A DNA stretch of 64,000 bases from positions 434,001 through 498,000 of the forward strand of contig NZ_JAIQYZ010000002.1 in the NCBI RefSeq assembly GCF_020164495.1, in the 5' to 3' direction. Both the position numbers and the translations under genes were made by a program. Positions 17,256 to 26,232 of this stretch are shown here, piece by piece. Source of the DNA: Psychroflexus lacisalsi (GTDB taxonomy: Bacteria; Bacteroidota; Bacteroidia; Flavobacteriales; Flavobacteriaceae). The first letter of the stretch is position 1; each line of letters begins with the position of its first letter. Under the pieces are notes generated by a model. It had not been told where the DNA came from and did not search any database. It saw only the letters and a list, made by a program, of their open reading frames with translations.

Positions 17256-18482
17256 TTAAGATTTTATTTTATCCAAAAAACAATTAAATTTATTAATCAT
17301 TATTTGCTCAGAATGTTCTTGCTGTATGTAAGCCAAAGCATTCTGACTCCATTCTTCATACATACCTTTATTATTCTCAACATGTGTAAGAGCTGCAACC
17401 AATTCTTTTTGAATAGAAGTTGATTGTATTAAAAATCCATTTTTATTATTCGTAATAGCCTCTTGATTACCTCCAATAGCGGTAGCTATTACAGGTTTGC
17501 CATAACTTAAAGCTTCCAATAAAAACATGCTATTTCCTTCCCTATATTTGGATAGTACAGCAGCAAAGTCAATGGCCGTATAAAATAGGTGAAGATCTGC
17601 ATGCGTTACCCAGCCCATCCAATGAACCGCATTTTTTAAATATTTTGCTTCAAAATTTTTAAGCTTCTCAAAGTAGTTATGGTTGGGTGTTTTTTCATAT
17701 TTGATATCCCCAGCAATTAAGATTTGATAATCCAGACCCCTATTTCTTTTTTCTTTAATTGCTTCAAAAAGTTCAAATAAAGACTTTTCCTCGCTAAACC
17801 TTCCTGCAAACCCGATAACTATTGTATCACCGGCTATATTAAATTTGGAGCGTATTTCTTTTCGTGTATTAACTAGTACCCGATTAGTTTTAGTTTGTTC
17901 TAGGGTTGAATTATATATGGTTTGCGTAGGAAAAGATATTGTTTTAAACTGCTTTAACTCTTTTATAGGTTCCTTTGTATTAGCTAAGAACCCTGAACTA
18001 TGCTTAATTAAATAGTGCATATTCTCTTTCCCTATACGGCCATTAAGATCTGTACTCCTAAAAAAGTAAACATGCTTGCTATTGGGCAAAGCCTTAACTA
18101 ACATTTTAAACAACTCAAAATGCATAAAAGTGATAACAAGATCAGGTTTTTCTTCCTTGGCTAAGTTGACTAAACCGGTATAATAAAGTATGCGGTCAAC
18201 TTGAGTAAACCCATATCTTTTTTTCAAAATACGGTAAGGCATCTTGTTTAAGAAGTGCTCTAAGATACTTGTTTTTAAATTCACTTTGGGATGTAAAAAA
18301 ATACCGGTATTAAAATCTAGCTGTGCTAAATCAAGATGATCTTTACTGATAACCCGTATTTGGTATTTATCTCTATCTATATGATTGGCTAAGGTATAGA
18401 TAATCCTAGCCACACCTGGACTGTGTTTTAAAGGAGGCACCGTATGACGAGAACCAGATGCTATTAGAATTTTATTTGACAA
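17256..18482 (-). CDS. Glycosyltransferase family 4 (GT-B)
   Basis: The protein has 408 residues. The N-terminal domain opens MSNKILIASGSRHTVPPL. The C-terminal domain carries VIGFAGRFSEEKS, LIAGDIKYE and SKYREGNSMFLLEALSYGKPVIAT followed by IGGNQEA, the retaining GT4 donor site. It overlaps the preceding gene (18472-19680) by 11 bp and is followed at 2 bp by the next one, a tight operon arrangement. The exact linkage formed cannot be deduced. Confidence 0.85.
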   Translation of the reverse strand: MSNKILIASGSRHTVPPLKHSPGVARIIYTLANHIDRDKYQIRVISKDHLDLAQLDFNTGIFLHPKVNLKTSILEHFLNKMPYRILKKRYGFTQVDRILYYTGLVNLAKEEKPDLVITFMHFELFKMLVKALPNSKHVYFFRSTDLNGRIGKENMHYLIKHSSGFLANTKEPIKELKQFKTISFPTQTIYNSTLEQTKTNRVLVNTRKEIRSKFNIAGDTIVIGFAGRFSEEKSLFELFEAIKEKRNRGLDYQILIAGDIKYEKTPNHNYFEKLKNFEAKYLKNAVHWMGWVTHADLHLFYTAIDFAAVLSKYREGNSMFLLEALSYGKPVIATAIGGNQEAITNNKNGFLIQSTSIQKELVAALTHVENNKGMYEEWSQNALAYIQQEHSEQIMINKFNCFLDKIKS

Positions 18483-19680
18483 ATTGTATTGATTTTAGAG
18501 CATCCATAAAACATTCAGACATTTTTTGCACAGTGAAGCACTCTAGGTATTTATCTCTAGAGTATTTAGAATATCTGCTGTATAATTCAGGATTTAGATA
18601 TAATTTTTCTATGTGAGATGCTAGTTCTTCTTGGTAATTTTCTTTTTGAATGATTAAAAATCCATTCTTGCCATTTGTTATTAATTCTGGATTCCCTCCG
18701 GAATTTGTAGCTATTAATGGTAAACCGCATGACATCCCTTCAATTAAAGATAAGGATAAGCCTTCTGAAGAAAATGAAGGATCAGTAGGTAAAACAAGTA
18801 TATGGGATTTATTGTATAATTCTTTCATTGCTTTTTCTTTCAAGAAGCCAGTAAAGTTAACGGGGAAGTCGTTTTGTGCTATATAATCTAAACATTCTTT
18901 TAAATATTCATCCCCCTGTTTTAATCCTCGGATAGTACCTGTGGCACCAGCTATATTCAAACTAAGCTGGTAACCTTTATTTAAAAGGATTCCGTAAGCT
19001 TTAATTAAATATAAAACTCCTTTTTCTTTGCATATTCTTCCAGAATATAAAATTTCAAAATTGGTAAAACTATGTTTTTTGGAAAGTTGCATACTATTTA
19101 CTCCATTAGGTATCGAAAAATATTGGTTAATTTTTAGTTTTTTATTAAATTTTTTATTTGCTTCTAATTTGGCAGCTTCATTTACTCCAAAAATTGCTTT
19201 TGTATTTTTAATTAGATTCTCCCATTGTTGCTCTTTTAACTTGGTATGTAAAGACGTCCCGTGATGGTAAAAAACAATTTCAACATCTGGGCAAAATAGC
19301 TTTAGCATATTTACTAATCCTGGGCTTACGTGCACAATTAATTTTTTGTGTTTATGTTTTTTAACAAATAAACAAACCATAATAAAGAAATGGAGTTGTT
19401 GATCACTCGCAGTTATAAACAATTGTTTACGCGAGGCATAAGAATATCTCAGCTTAAGCGAAAACAGAAGTAGATGACTTAATCTTGAGTATTTAACGTG
19501 ATGGAATATTTTTCGATCGTAATTTTGCTTTTTAAACTTTGGGTTTGTGTTGGAAAGCACTTCAAATCGGCTGTCGTTTAATGCTTTTACGGTCTCTTCA
19601 ATTACTTTAGCTGGAGCAGCTCCTTCTGGAGATGGAACAGAGTTTAGTGAACCATAGATGATTAGAATTTTATTGTGCAT
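18472..19680 (-). CDS. Glycosyltransferase family 4 (GT-B)
   Basis: The protein has 402 residues. It starts MHNKILIIYGSLNSVPSPEG, very like the start of the following GT4 (KILIASGSRHTVPP), hinting at related acceptors. The donor domain has ILYSGRICKEKGVLYL, NIAGATG, and the segment SSEGLSLSLIEGMSCGLPLIAT with NSGGNPEL. The start overlaps the stop of the upstream sugar transferase by 11 bp. Codon use is more A/T-rich than in the downstream genes of the cluster, as for the next several genes. Confidence 0.85.
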   Translation of the reverse strand: MHNKILIIYGSLNSVPSPEGAAPAKVIEETVKALNDSRFEVLSNTNPKFKKQNYDRKIFHHVKYSRLSHLLLFSLKLRYSYASRKQLFITASDQQLHFFIMVCLFVKKHKHKKLIVHVSPGLVNMLKLFCPDVEIVFYHHGTSLHTKLKEQQWENLIKNTKAIFGVNEAAKLEANKKFNKKLKINQYFSIPNGVNSMQLSKKHSFTNFEILYSGRICKEKGVLYLIKAYGILLNKGYQLSLNIAGATGTIRGLKQGDEYLKECLDYIAQNDFPVNFTGFLKEKAMKELYNKSHILVLPTDPSFSSEGLSLSLIEGMSCGLPLIATNSGGNPELITNGKNGFLIIQKENYQEELASHIEKLYLNPELYSRYSKYSRDKYLECFTVQKMSECFMDALKSIQFVK

Positions 19681-20461
19681 TTTTCAAATGTTGTTTCAAT
19701 GCCGAAGCTATTTTACGGAGATATATAGAATTAATTGTTTGATTACTAATTAAGAATTCTTTACACAAAAAACCCAAAGATTTTAGAATATTTCCTTCCC
19801 TCATCACCTTCAAAGCATTTTTTTTCTTCCAGCTCTTGTGCCACAAATGGACAGCATAGGAATCGCTGGTGATATAATTAAGATATTCATTAAAAGGTTC
19901 TGATTTTGTTGGGTTAGGATAGGCATAAAAAAAGTCTTTATCAAAAACTCTCAAATTTTTATAATTTGCTTTTTTTATGGGCCCAGAGTAGCAGTACATC
20001 TCTCTATAGATTTGGGTGAATATTTTTGGAATCACAATCTGTTTATAATCTAACCTATCCGTTTTTAATTCTTTATAAAAATTTAAACAATTATGAATAT
20101 AGGGATGGTACGGTATTGCACCAATAATGCCACAACTAACATAATTTTCCGATTCTAAGCCTATAAAAGCTTTATAGTGTAAGAATTGGTCCAAAGGTTT
20201 TAACAAAAGCATATCCGTATCAAGATAGATACCTCCTTCATTATACAATGCGTTAAGCCTCACATAATCAGCTACGAAGGCATACATTTTGTCTGTATAA
20301 GCTTTTTTAAGAAAAGGATGACTTAAATCTACATTGGTTTCATCCCACCGCTGTATTTCATATTCTGGCAACCATTTTTTCCAAGATTCAATACAATCCT
20401 GAACGATGCTAGGCTGCTCTTTAGGACCAAACCAACAGTAATGAATTTTTTTAGGAATCAT
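19670..20461 (-). CDS. DXD-type sugar transferase (Gly_transf_sug, GT32-like)
   Basis: The 263-residue protein starts MIPKKIHYCWFGP, the typical opening of capsular-polysaccharide GT32-like enzymes. Next come VADYVRLNALYNEGG and the metal/nucleotide-sugar DXD motif YLDTD (about 98-102), then a conserved HLWHKSWK near the end of the catalytic domain. These are retaining GT-A transferases. The gene lies 9 bp after the GT2 gene and overlaps the next one by 11 bp, so it is operonic. The sugar is unknown. Confidence 0.85.
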   Translation of the reverse strand: MIPKKIHYCWFGPKEQPSIVQDCIESWKKWLPEYEIQRWDETNVDLSHPFLKKAYTDKMYAFVADYVRLNALYNEGGIYLDTDMLLLKPLDQFLHYKAFIGLESENYVSCGIIGAIPYHPYIHNCLNFYKELKTDRLDYKQIVIPKIFTQIYREMYCYSGPIKKANYKNLRVFDKDFFYAYPNPTKSEPFNEYLNYITSDSYAVHLWHKSWKKKNALKVMREGNILKSLGFLCKEFLISNQTINSIYLRKIASALKQHLKNAQ

Positions 20462-20470
20462 GATAAATTT

Positions 20471-21406
20471 CTATAACCTGTATAGTTTTTTAAGGTTTCT
20501 TAAAGTTAATTCCCTAACAACCAAAATATTTAATTTTAATACTATAATATAGTATTGTCTAGTGTTAAGAATAGATCTATCTCTTAAATAATTCAAGTAT
20601 TTGAAAAATAAGCTAAATTTTAAACCATAAAGTAAAGATTTCACTTCAGAAAGGTATTGATTTAAAATTTCTTTTTTTTCATATTCATTGAATACTTCAT
20701 ATTCATTGAATAATATTGTCTTCTTCACATTGATACTAGAAATTAAAGTTTTTTGATCAAAATTTCTGTAAAGTGAAGAGATTCTATCTGAGTGAAGACG
20801 AAAACTGCAAAGACTCAACTTTAAAAAACTAGATTTTGGTTTAAGCTTGAGTACTTTATAAATAAAGTCAAGATCTTGTGATTTTCGAAGGGTTTCATCA
20901 AATTTAATATCTTTTATAAAATTCTTCCCAAATAAAATCACCGGTAGATTAATTTTTATTTTTTTTAAAATAAAATCTTGTAATATTCTGTCCTCATCAA
21001 TTTTATTTTGGAATCGATTAACAATTTTCTTTTGATTAAAAGTAGAAAATTCACACATTGTTATATCAGACTTTGATGTTGTAATATTATTTATTTGCAT
21101 TTTTAACAAATCTGGATGCATTAAATCGTCTGAATCAAACCACTTTATATACTCTCCTTTACTCTTTTTAAACCCATAATTACGAGCACCATTACCTCCC
21201 GATAGATATTCCTTTGTGCGGTGGTAATACTTAAACCGTGTATCCTTTTTGGTATACTCTTTCATTACTGCATCGGTATTATCACTTGAGCCGTCATCCA
21301 CTACAATGCATTCCCAATTTTGGTAATTCTGTGCTAAAACTGAGTCTAAAGTCTCGCCTATCATATGGGCACGGTTGTAGGTGGGGATAATGATTGAGAC
21401 TATCAT
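20471..21406 (-). CDS. Glycosyltransferase family 2, twin A
   Basis: The protein has 311 residues. The first ~100 form a GT-A nucleotide-binding domain: VSIIIPTYNRAHMIGETL, IVVDDGSSDNTD, and the metal site in WFDSDDLMH. They are nearly the same as in the upstream gene, whereas the last ~200 residues are different. This is an inverting GT2 sugar transferase of the cluster. Its ATG overlaps the upstream stop by 4 bp. The pattern of a shared head and a divergent tail suggests duplication followed by recombination or rapid divergence of the acceptor part. Confidence 0.88.
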   Translation of the reverse strand: MIVSIIIPTYNRAHMIGETLDSVLAQNYQNWECIVVDDGSSDNTDAVMKEYTKKDTRFKYYHRTKEYLSGGNGARNYGFKKSKGEYIKWFDSDDLMHPDLLKMQINNITTSKSDITMCEFSTFNQKKIVNRFQNKIDEDRILQDFILKKIKINLPVILFGKNFIKDIKFDETLRKSQDLDFIYKVLKLKPKSSFLKLSLCSFRLHSDRISSLYRNFDQKTLISSINVKKTILFNEYEVFNEYEKKEILNQYLSEVKSLLYGLKFSLFFKYLNYLRDRSILNTRQYYIIVLKLNILVVRELTLRNLKKLYRL

Positions 21407-22332
21407 TTAAATTTAGCTTTAAAATAATGACTTTTGTTGAACACATAAAACGAAAAACCTAACAGAAAAAAAAATACTATTCCTTGATATCCGTAAATCT
21501 TAGTTGATTTTTTCTGTAATTTGAAATAATTTTTAAAAAAAATATCCTTATCTCTTAGAGAAAGAGTTAGAACACGATAGAAAAACATTTTTTTTCTCCG
21601 TAAAGATAACTTATCATAAATTTCATCAAAACTTAAGAAATGTGACATAAAGATTGAAAACTTCCTATTACTATTCTTTCTATATTTTTTTTGAATTGAA
21701 TTTTCATGCTCCCTTCTTAGAGTTAACACTTTATCAATCACATAATAATTTCTTGAATTCATTAGAAATTTTAAAATAAAATTATACTCTTGCCCAGATT
21801 TTATTAACTCATTATATTTGATTCTAACAATTTTATTTTTGGACACAAAAATATCTGGAGTTAAAAGATTTATTTTTTGTAACAAGAAATTTTCAAAATT
21901 TATTTCAAAATTTTGAAAATTATAATACTTTTCTAAGTCTTTAGTACTGTTAAAATATTTGGTCTTACTCACCACAAAATCAACCTCATTTTCTAAAATT
22001 GCTTTCACCTTTAATTCCAGCTTCTCTGCCACCATCAAATCATCAGAGTCAAACCAATTCACATATTCCCCACGACTCATTTTAAACCCATAATTTCTAG
22101 CGCCGTTTCCGCCGGGTAAATGTTCCTTTGGACGATGATAGTACTTAAAACGTGAATCCTTTTTGGTATACTCCTCAATTAACTCATCGGTATTATCGCT
22201 AGAGCCATCATCTACTACAATGCATTCCCAATTTTGGTAAGTCTGGGCCACTACCGAGTCCAGAGTTTCACCAATCAGATGGGCGCGGTTGTAAGTGGGG
22301 ATAATGATGGAGACTAAAGGCTGGTCAAACAT
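21403..22332 (-). CDS. Glycosyltransferase family 2, twin B
   Basis: The protein has 309 residues. The head domain (about 6-105) matches twin A almost residue for residue: VSIIIPTYNRAHLIGETL, VVDDGSSDNTD, GGNGARNYGFK, WFDSDDL. The tail is lysine- and asparagine-rich and ends in a short hydrophobic segment (GIVFFFLLGFSFYVF), suggesting membrane attachment. That segment is absent from twin A. It is the first gene after a 360-bp non-coding gap, so a promoter may lie there, although no clear TAnnTTTG word was found. Confidence 0.87.
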   Translation of the reverse strand: MFDQPLVSIIIPTYNRAHLIGETLDSVVAQTYQNWECIVVDDGSSDNTDELIEEYTKKDSRFKYYHRPKEHLPGGNGARNYGFKMSRGEYVNWFDSDDLMVAEKLELKVKAILENEVDFVVSKTKYFNSTKDLEKYYNFQNFEINFENFLLQKINLLTPDIFVSKNKIVRIKYNELIKSGQEYNFILKFLMNSRNYYVIDKVLTLRREHENSIQKKYRKNSNRKFSIFMSHFLSFDEIYDKLSLRRKKMFFYRVLTLSLRDKDIFFKNYFKLQKKSTKIYGYQGIVFFFLLGFSFYVFNKSHYFKAKFK

Positions 22333-22693
22333 ATTTAATGAATTCGTATTGCAATGTTACGAATTTTCGGGATGAGTTATTAGTTTATCCGAGTTTTCGT
22401 GGTTGGTTTTTCGGTAATTAGTTGATAGTGGTTAGTTTGTCGTTAACAGTTTTAAATTTGTATATACCATACACTAAAACAAGTCTAAATGGTGGAACTG
22501 AAATAAACCTGCCTACCCAATTCATCCAAGCACGTTCAGATTGACAAGCCTTTTAAAAGGAGATCTGAGTATCATAGAACAGGCTGTTAACATTCAATAA
22601 CCTAAGATTATATTTGAACTTAATAAGAAAATTGACTCCAACTAATTATAAAATAAATAAGAGTGTTATCCAAAAAATCAAACCTTATACTGC
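22333..22693 (-). pseudogene. Intergenic gap with a probable decayed glycosyltransferase tail (about 22440-22600)
   Basis: Read on the minus strand, one frame gives LFYDTQISF, a stop, then KACQSERAWMNWVGRF and PPFRLVLVYGIYKF. The amphipathic, tryptophan- and arginine-rich pattern resembles the C-terminal membrane-binding tail of GT2 enzymes. The in-frame stop and the lack of an upstream catalytic domain make it a remnant if it is real. The rest of the gap is AT-rich with no recognisable signal. Confidence 0.3.
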
Positions 22694-23623
22694 TTATACT
22701 GAAAGATAATTAGGTTGTTGTACTTTATTTTTTTCCACACTTTGCTCAATTTCAGGGATGATGCAATCGATGAGTCTCAAACATTTTTTAAGACCTTTTA
22801 TCGATTTTTGATTCTGTCTTATTCGAGCTTTCAGTAATTGGCGTTTTATTTTTTTTCTATGATTGAGGATTCTGCTTTTATCGTAGTCATTTAGATTACC
22901 ATATTTTTTTTTAAAACTACGGTCTTGTATTTTAAAATAAGCATCAGAATAAAGCTCTATTTGAGGTTTTGGCCTTTCCTCTCTGTCGTGAACCATAAAT
23001 GTGTTAGGAAGGACCCCAATTTTAAAGCCATGGTACGAAACACGTTGGCAATAATTATCATCTTCTCCATAATGAAAGAATATTGGATCAAAACCACCAA
23101 CGATCATCAAACAGGTTTTGCTCAACAACCATCCCGCTGCATTCACAAAAGGAACCTCATACACGTCTTGTAATTGTCGACCTAAAACATGATCTGAATA
23201 AAATGCTGGATTGGCTTCAAAACGGACGTAGTTTGAAAAGTTGCGATCCAATCGCGTCTCTTCTGCATTAGTATGTATAGCACTTAATATTCCAAACTCT
23301 GGATTTTGCTTTTGAAAACCTACCAATTGCTCTAAAGCATCACCTACTAAATAAGCATCTTGATTGAGCAAAAAAACGTGATCTGCCCCTTGGTTTAATG
23401 CATAACTTATGCCTTTATTATTAGCTTGGCCAAAGCCTAAATTCTGATTTTCTTTAAATAATTTAACTGCAGGATAGTTTTTATGTACATGCGCAACGGT
23501 TCCATCACTAGAACAATTATCTACAACCACAACTTCATATCTTGAAAAGTCTATGCTTTCTAAACATTTATAGAGCCAAGGCATAGCGTTGTAACTGACG
23601 ATAATGACGTAAGTTATAGACAT
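22694..23623 (-). CDS. Glycosyltransferase family 2, rhamnosyltransferase (WbbL)-like
   Basis: The protein has 309 residues. It carries TYVIIVSYNAMPWLYKCL, then VVDNCSSDGTV, the AxxGFGQANNKG segment (here NLGFGQANNKG), the metal motif LLNQDAYL and the GGFDPIFFHYGEDDNYC segment. This pattern marks the WbbL/RfbF branch, which often transfers dTDP-rhamnose; rhamnose is therefore likely but not proven. The C-terminal 60 residues are highly basic and could bind the membrane surface. It overlaps the upstream sulfotransferase gene by 10 bp. Confidence 0.87.
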   Translation of the reverse strand: MSITYVIIVSYNAMPWLYKCLESIDFSRYEVVVVDNCSSDGTVAHVHKNYPAVKLFKENQNLGFGQANNKGISYALNQGADHVFLLNQDAYLVGDALEQLVGFQKQNPEFGILSAIHTNAEETRLDRNFSNYVRFEANPAFYSDHVLGRQLQDVYEVPFVNAAGWLLSKTCLMIVGGFDPIFFHYGEDDNYCQRVSYHGFKIGVLPNTFMVHDREERPKPQIELYSDAYFKIQDRSFKKKYGNLNDYDKSRILNHRKKIKRQLLKARIRQNQKSIKGLKKCLRLIDCIIPEIEQSVEKNKVQQPNYLSV

Positions 23624-24297
23624 TTTTTAAGCAAATTTAAACCAGTTCTTTTGTCCTCAAACTTATAATCTAAAAGTTTCATATCCTTTTTAAAATAAGT
23701 CTCTACGAGTCGCTTTCTAGTGTTTGTATAAAAAATAGAATAATGATTTTTCCTGGACGAGTTCTTTTTAGCATGAATATCAAACTCTTTTGAAATCCCT
23801 AACTGGTCATTTAATTTGTTTATTTCAATTCTTATATGTTCAAACTTCCCTATAAAATCCATTTTATAATTTCCTGAAAAATCAAAAAAATCAGTTTGTT
23901 GTAATAGATGATCTCCTCTATATTCTTTTACTGAATTATCACTCAATACAGGTTTAAAAACATTTTTTTTAGTAATGTAGTCTTTAAAACTACCTTTTAT
24001 ATCCCTATCTTTCATGAGCCAAAAATAATCTGAAACAGCTCTATCGTATGGATTTCTAATAAAAGTAAACTTAAAATAATTATCCCAAATTTCTGGCTTT
24101 ACCAGATCAAGTTCTAAGAGCTGCTGACTTGTTGCATGCTGTAAATGGATTTTTCTTTTAGGACACCATCCATAAAGCAGTTCATAATTTGGTAGTTTCC
24201 AATTTAACCTTGGAGTATCAAAATAAAAATCTCTTATGCTTGATCCAGCACATTTTGGAATATGAATAAAAATACATTTATGTTTGTGAGAAATCAT
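23614..24297 (-). CDS. Sulfotransferase family protein (glycan sulfation)
   Basis: The protein has 227 residues. The PAPS 5'-phosphosulfate loop is IPKCAGSSIRD at about 14-24, and the 3'-phosphate motif is RNPYDRAVSDYF at about 101-112. Both match Sulfotransfer_2-type carbohydrate sulfotransferases. It would transfer sulfate from PAPS to a sugar of the exported polysaccharide, giving an anionic glycan as is common in marine bacteria. It sits 1 bp after the export ATPase gene and overlaps the next glycosyltransferase. A truncated second sulfotransferase remnant lies at 12362-12520. Confidence 0.85.
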   Translation of the reverse strand: MISHKHKCIFIHIPKCAGSSIRDFYFDTPRLNWKLPNYELLYGWCPKRKIHLQHATSQQLLELDLVKPEIWDNYFKFTFIRNPYDRAVSDYFWLMKDRDIKGSFKDYITKKNVFKPVLSDNSVKEYRGDHLLQQTDFFDFSGNYKMDFIGKFEHIRIEINKLNDQLGISKEFDIHAKKNSSRKNHYSIFYTNTRKRLVETYFKKDMKLLDYKFEDKRTGLNLLKKCL

Positions 24298-24298
24298 A

Positions 24299-25567
24299 TT
24301 ATTTTATTGTCCAAGATTGATCAGATAAAAAGACACCAAGATTTTCTTTCGAGGGTATTTTACCTGTTTTGAATACGTCGCCTGATTCTACTACAACTTC
24401 ACTAAAGGCATCCTTTTGATACAATACTTTCTTGGATTTTAAATCTAAAATTTGAATTCCAAGTTCATATAATCCGGGAGAGATGTTTAGTTTAGAAATA
24501 GAACAAACAAAACTTTGATCAAATTTTTCTAAAATTTTATTAGAATTTAGATGAAATGTATTTAGTGTGGTAATTAATTTTTCGTCTTTATCAAAAACCT
24601 GGTACCTAACATTAATTTTAGTTGATTTTGGATTTTTAACTCTTAGATTTAATTCAAAGGAGCATTTTTCACCCAACAACAAGTTTGAATTATTACCAAT
24701 AAAATCAAGGACTTCAAAGTTTGATATTTCGCCCTCATCAAATTTAATTGGAAAAGTCTTAGCAGTATCATTATCTTTTTTACTCAAATAATAACTAACA
24801 CAATCATCGGTTCCCCCTTCAAAAGCAATTTTCCCATTTTCCAAGACAATCCCTCGGGTACATAAACTTTTAACCGCCGCCATATTATGGCTGACAAATA
24901 ATACCGTTCGCCCATCGTTTCCAGAAATATCTTTCATTTTACCAATAGCTTTCTTTTGGAATTCGGCATCGCCTACGGCGAGGACTTCGTCCACTACTAA
25001 AATATCGGGCTCAAGGTGAGCCGCTACCGCAAAAGCCAATCTCACCCGCATTCCTGAGGAATACCGCTTCACGGGGGTGTCCACGTACATAGCACAACCC
25101 GAAAACTCGATGATCTCTTCTTCCTTTTCTCTGATTTCCGCTTTGGTCATCCCTAAAATAGCCCCATTCAAGTAGATATTTTCACGACCAGTCAATTCGG
25201 GGTGAAACCCAGTGCCCACCTCCAGTAGAGACGCGATTCTTCCTTTGGTCTTGATAATTCCCGTAGTGGGGGAAGTCACTCGCGATAAGATTTTGAGCAA
25301 GGTAGATTTTCCCGCACCATTCTTACCAATAATACCTAACACATCGCCATCGTAGACATCAAAATTAATATCGCGTAAAGCCCACACATAATCGGTCTCT
25401 GCTTTTTTGCTGCGGTCGTTTTCAGCCCCTATTTTTAGGTACGGATCTTCCTTGCCCCTTAAACTCGCCCACCACCGGTTGAGGTCGTGACTCAGCGTCC
25501 CCGTTCCTACCACACCTAGGCGGTATTGTTTGGAGATGTTTTTGGCGGTTAGAATTATGTTTTTCAT
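24299..25567 (-). CDS. Polysaccharide ABC exporter ATPase (Wzt/TagH type) with C-terminal carbohydrate-binding domain
   Basis: The protein has 422 residues. The nucleotide-binding domain has Walker A GKNGAGKST (81-89), signature YSSGM (169-173), Walker B ILVVDE (189-194) and the switch His227. Residues about 270-422 form a beta-rich Wzt-C-like domain, which in O-antigen exporters recognises the non-reducing end of the chain and so controls which polymer leaves. It pairs with the ABC-2 permease at 27805-28680. Unusually the two genes are 2.2 kb apart, separated by arrays, an IS and a four-helix-bundle gene. Confidence 0.92.
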   Translation of the reverse strand: MKNIILTAKNISKQYRLGVVGTGTLSHDLNRWWASLRGKEDPYLKIGAENDRSKKAETDYVWALRDINFDVYDGDVLGIIGKNGAGKSTLLKILSRVTSPTTGIIKTKGRIASLLEVGTGFHPELTGRENIYLNGAILGMTKAEIREKEEEIIEFSGCAMYVDTPVKRYSSGMRVRLAFAVAAHLEPDILVVDEVLAVGDAEFQKKAIGKMKDISGNDGRTVLFVSHNMAAVKSLCTRGIVLENGKIAFEGGTDDCVSYYLSKKDNDTAKTFPIKFDEGEISNFEVLDFIGNNSNLLLGEKCSFELNLRVKNPKSTKINVRYQVFDKDEKLITTLNTFHLNSNKILEKFDQSFVCSISKLNISPGLYELGIQILDLKSKKVLYQKDAFSEVVVESGDVFKTGKIPSKENLGVFLSDQSWTIK

Positions 25568-25621
25568 TTCAGTTGCCTGTTATCAGTTGTCGGTTGTCGG
25601 TTGTCGGTTATCGGTTGTCAG
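25568..25621. repeat. Tandem CGGTTGT/CGGTTATC words upstream of the exporter ATPase
   Basis: A run of 7-8-mer words (TCGGTTGTC, TCGGTTATC, TCAGTTATT) fills the space between the ATPase start and the small helical gene. The same words recur at 25991-26205, 27547-27790 and 28810-29300. Confidence 0.6.
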
Positions 25622-25990
25622 TTATTTGTTGGTTTTCCAATTAGATTCAACGTAGTTGGTAAATTTATAAATTTTTGCACCTAATTCATCATATTTCACG
25701 ATCATTGATTCCACCTCTAGATCAGGGTAAAGTTGACTTATCATTTCCAATTGTGATTTACACTCCAACAAAGAAGCGTAAGCGTAGATCAAGAATTTTA
25801 TAAAATCATTCTTATAAGCCTTACGCCCATAACCTTCTATAATATTGTCTTTAATGCTTTTTGATGAACGTCTTACCTGGCTCCCTTGTTCATATAACTC
25901 ATACTTAGGTAGCTTCAAAGTCAGTTTATGAACTTCAACAGCATACTCGAATGCTAAATTATATATGTCTAAATCTTTATGAGATTTCAT
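25622..25990 (-). CDS. Four-helix-bundle protein (S23/IVS-type), second paralogue
   Basis: The 122-residue helical protein starts MKSHKDLDIYNLAFEYAVE and carries QVRRSSKSIKDNIIEGYG in place of the usual RRSxxSIxxNIAEG. It belongs to the same broad TIGR02436-like family as the gene at 7490-7846 but is clearly divergent from it. Both flanks are repeat arrays that begin within 10 bp of the ATG and directly after the stop. No ribosome site or promoter stands out apart from the array sequence itself. The function is unknown. Confidence 0.82.
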   Translation of the reverse strand: MKSHKDLDIYNLAFEYAVEVHKLTLKLPKYELYEQGSQVRRSSKSIKDNIIEGYGRKAYKNDFIKFLIYAYASLLECKSQLEMISQLYPDLEVESMIVKYDELGAKIYKFTNYVESNWKTNK

Positions 25991-26205
25991 TATTCGGTTA
26001 TCGGTTATCAGTTGTTGGTTATCAGTTGTCGGTTGTTGGTTATCGGTTATCAGTTTGGTGGCTGAGTGTTCCGACTTTTTGTGTCGGAATGTATCGAAGC
26101 CACTGTTATCGGTTGTCAGTCTTCGGTTATCTGTTTTCAGTTGTCGGTTATCTGTTATCGGTTATCTGTTATCGGTTTTCGGTTCTCAGTTGTCAGTTTG
26201 GTGGC
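25991..26205. repeat. CGGTTATC-type array with a hairpin element (26057-26103)
   Basis: Tandem degenerate words TCGGTTATC and TCAGTTGTC lie on both sides of a GAGTG/GTATCGA element with outer stem GTGGCT/AGCCAC and inner stem TTCCGAC/GTCGGAA. A second element starts at about 26201 and is cut by the IS. Confidence 0.7.
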
Positions 26206-26232
26206 TGTAGAGTACTAAATAGAGTTGACCTT

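Noticed and set aside
19670-20461. Mannosyltransferase (OCH1-like) assignment
   Set aside because: Only the general DXD sugar-transferase fold is supported; donor specificity cannot be read from these motifs.
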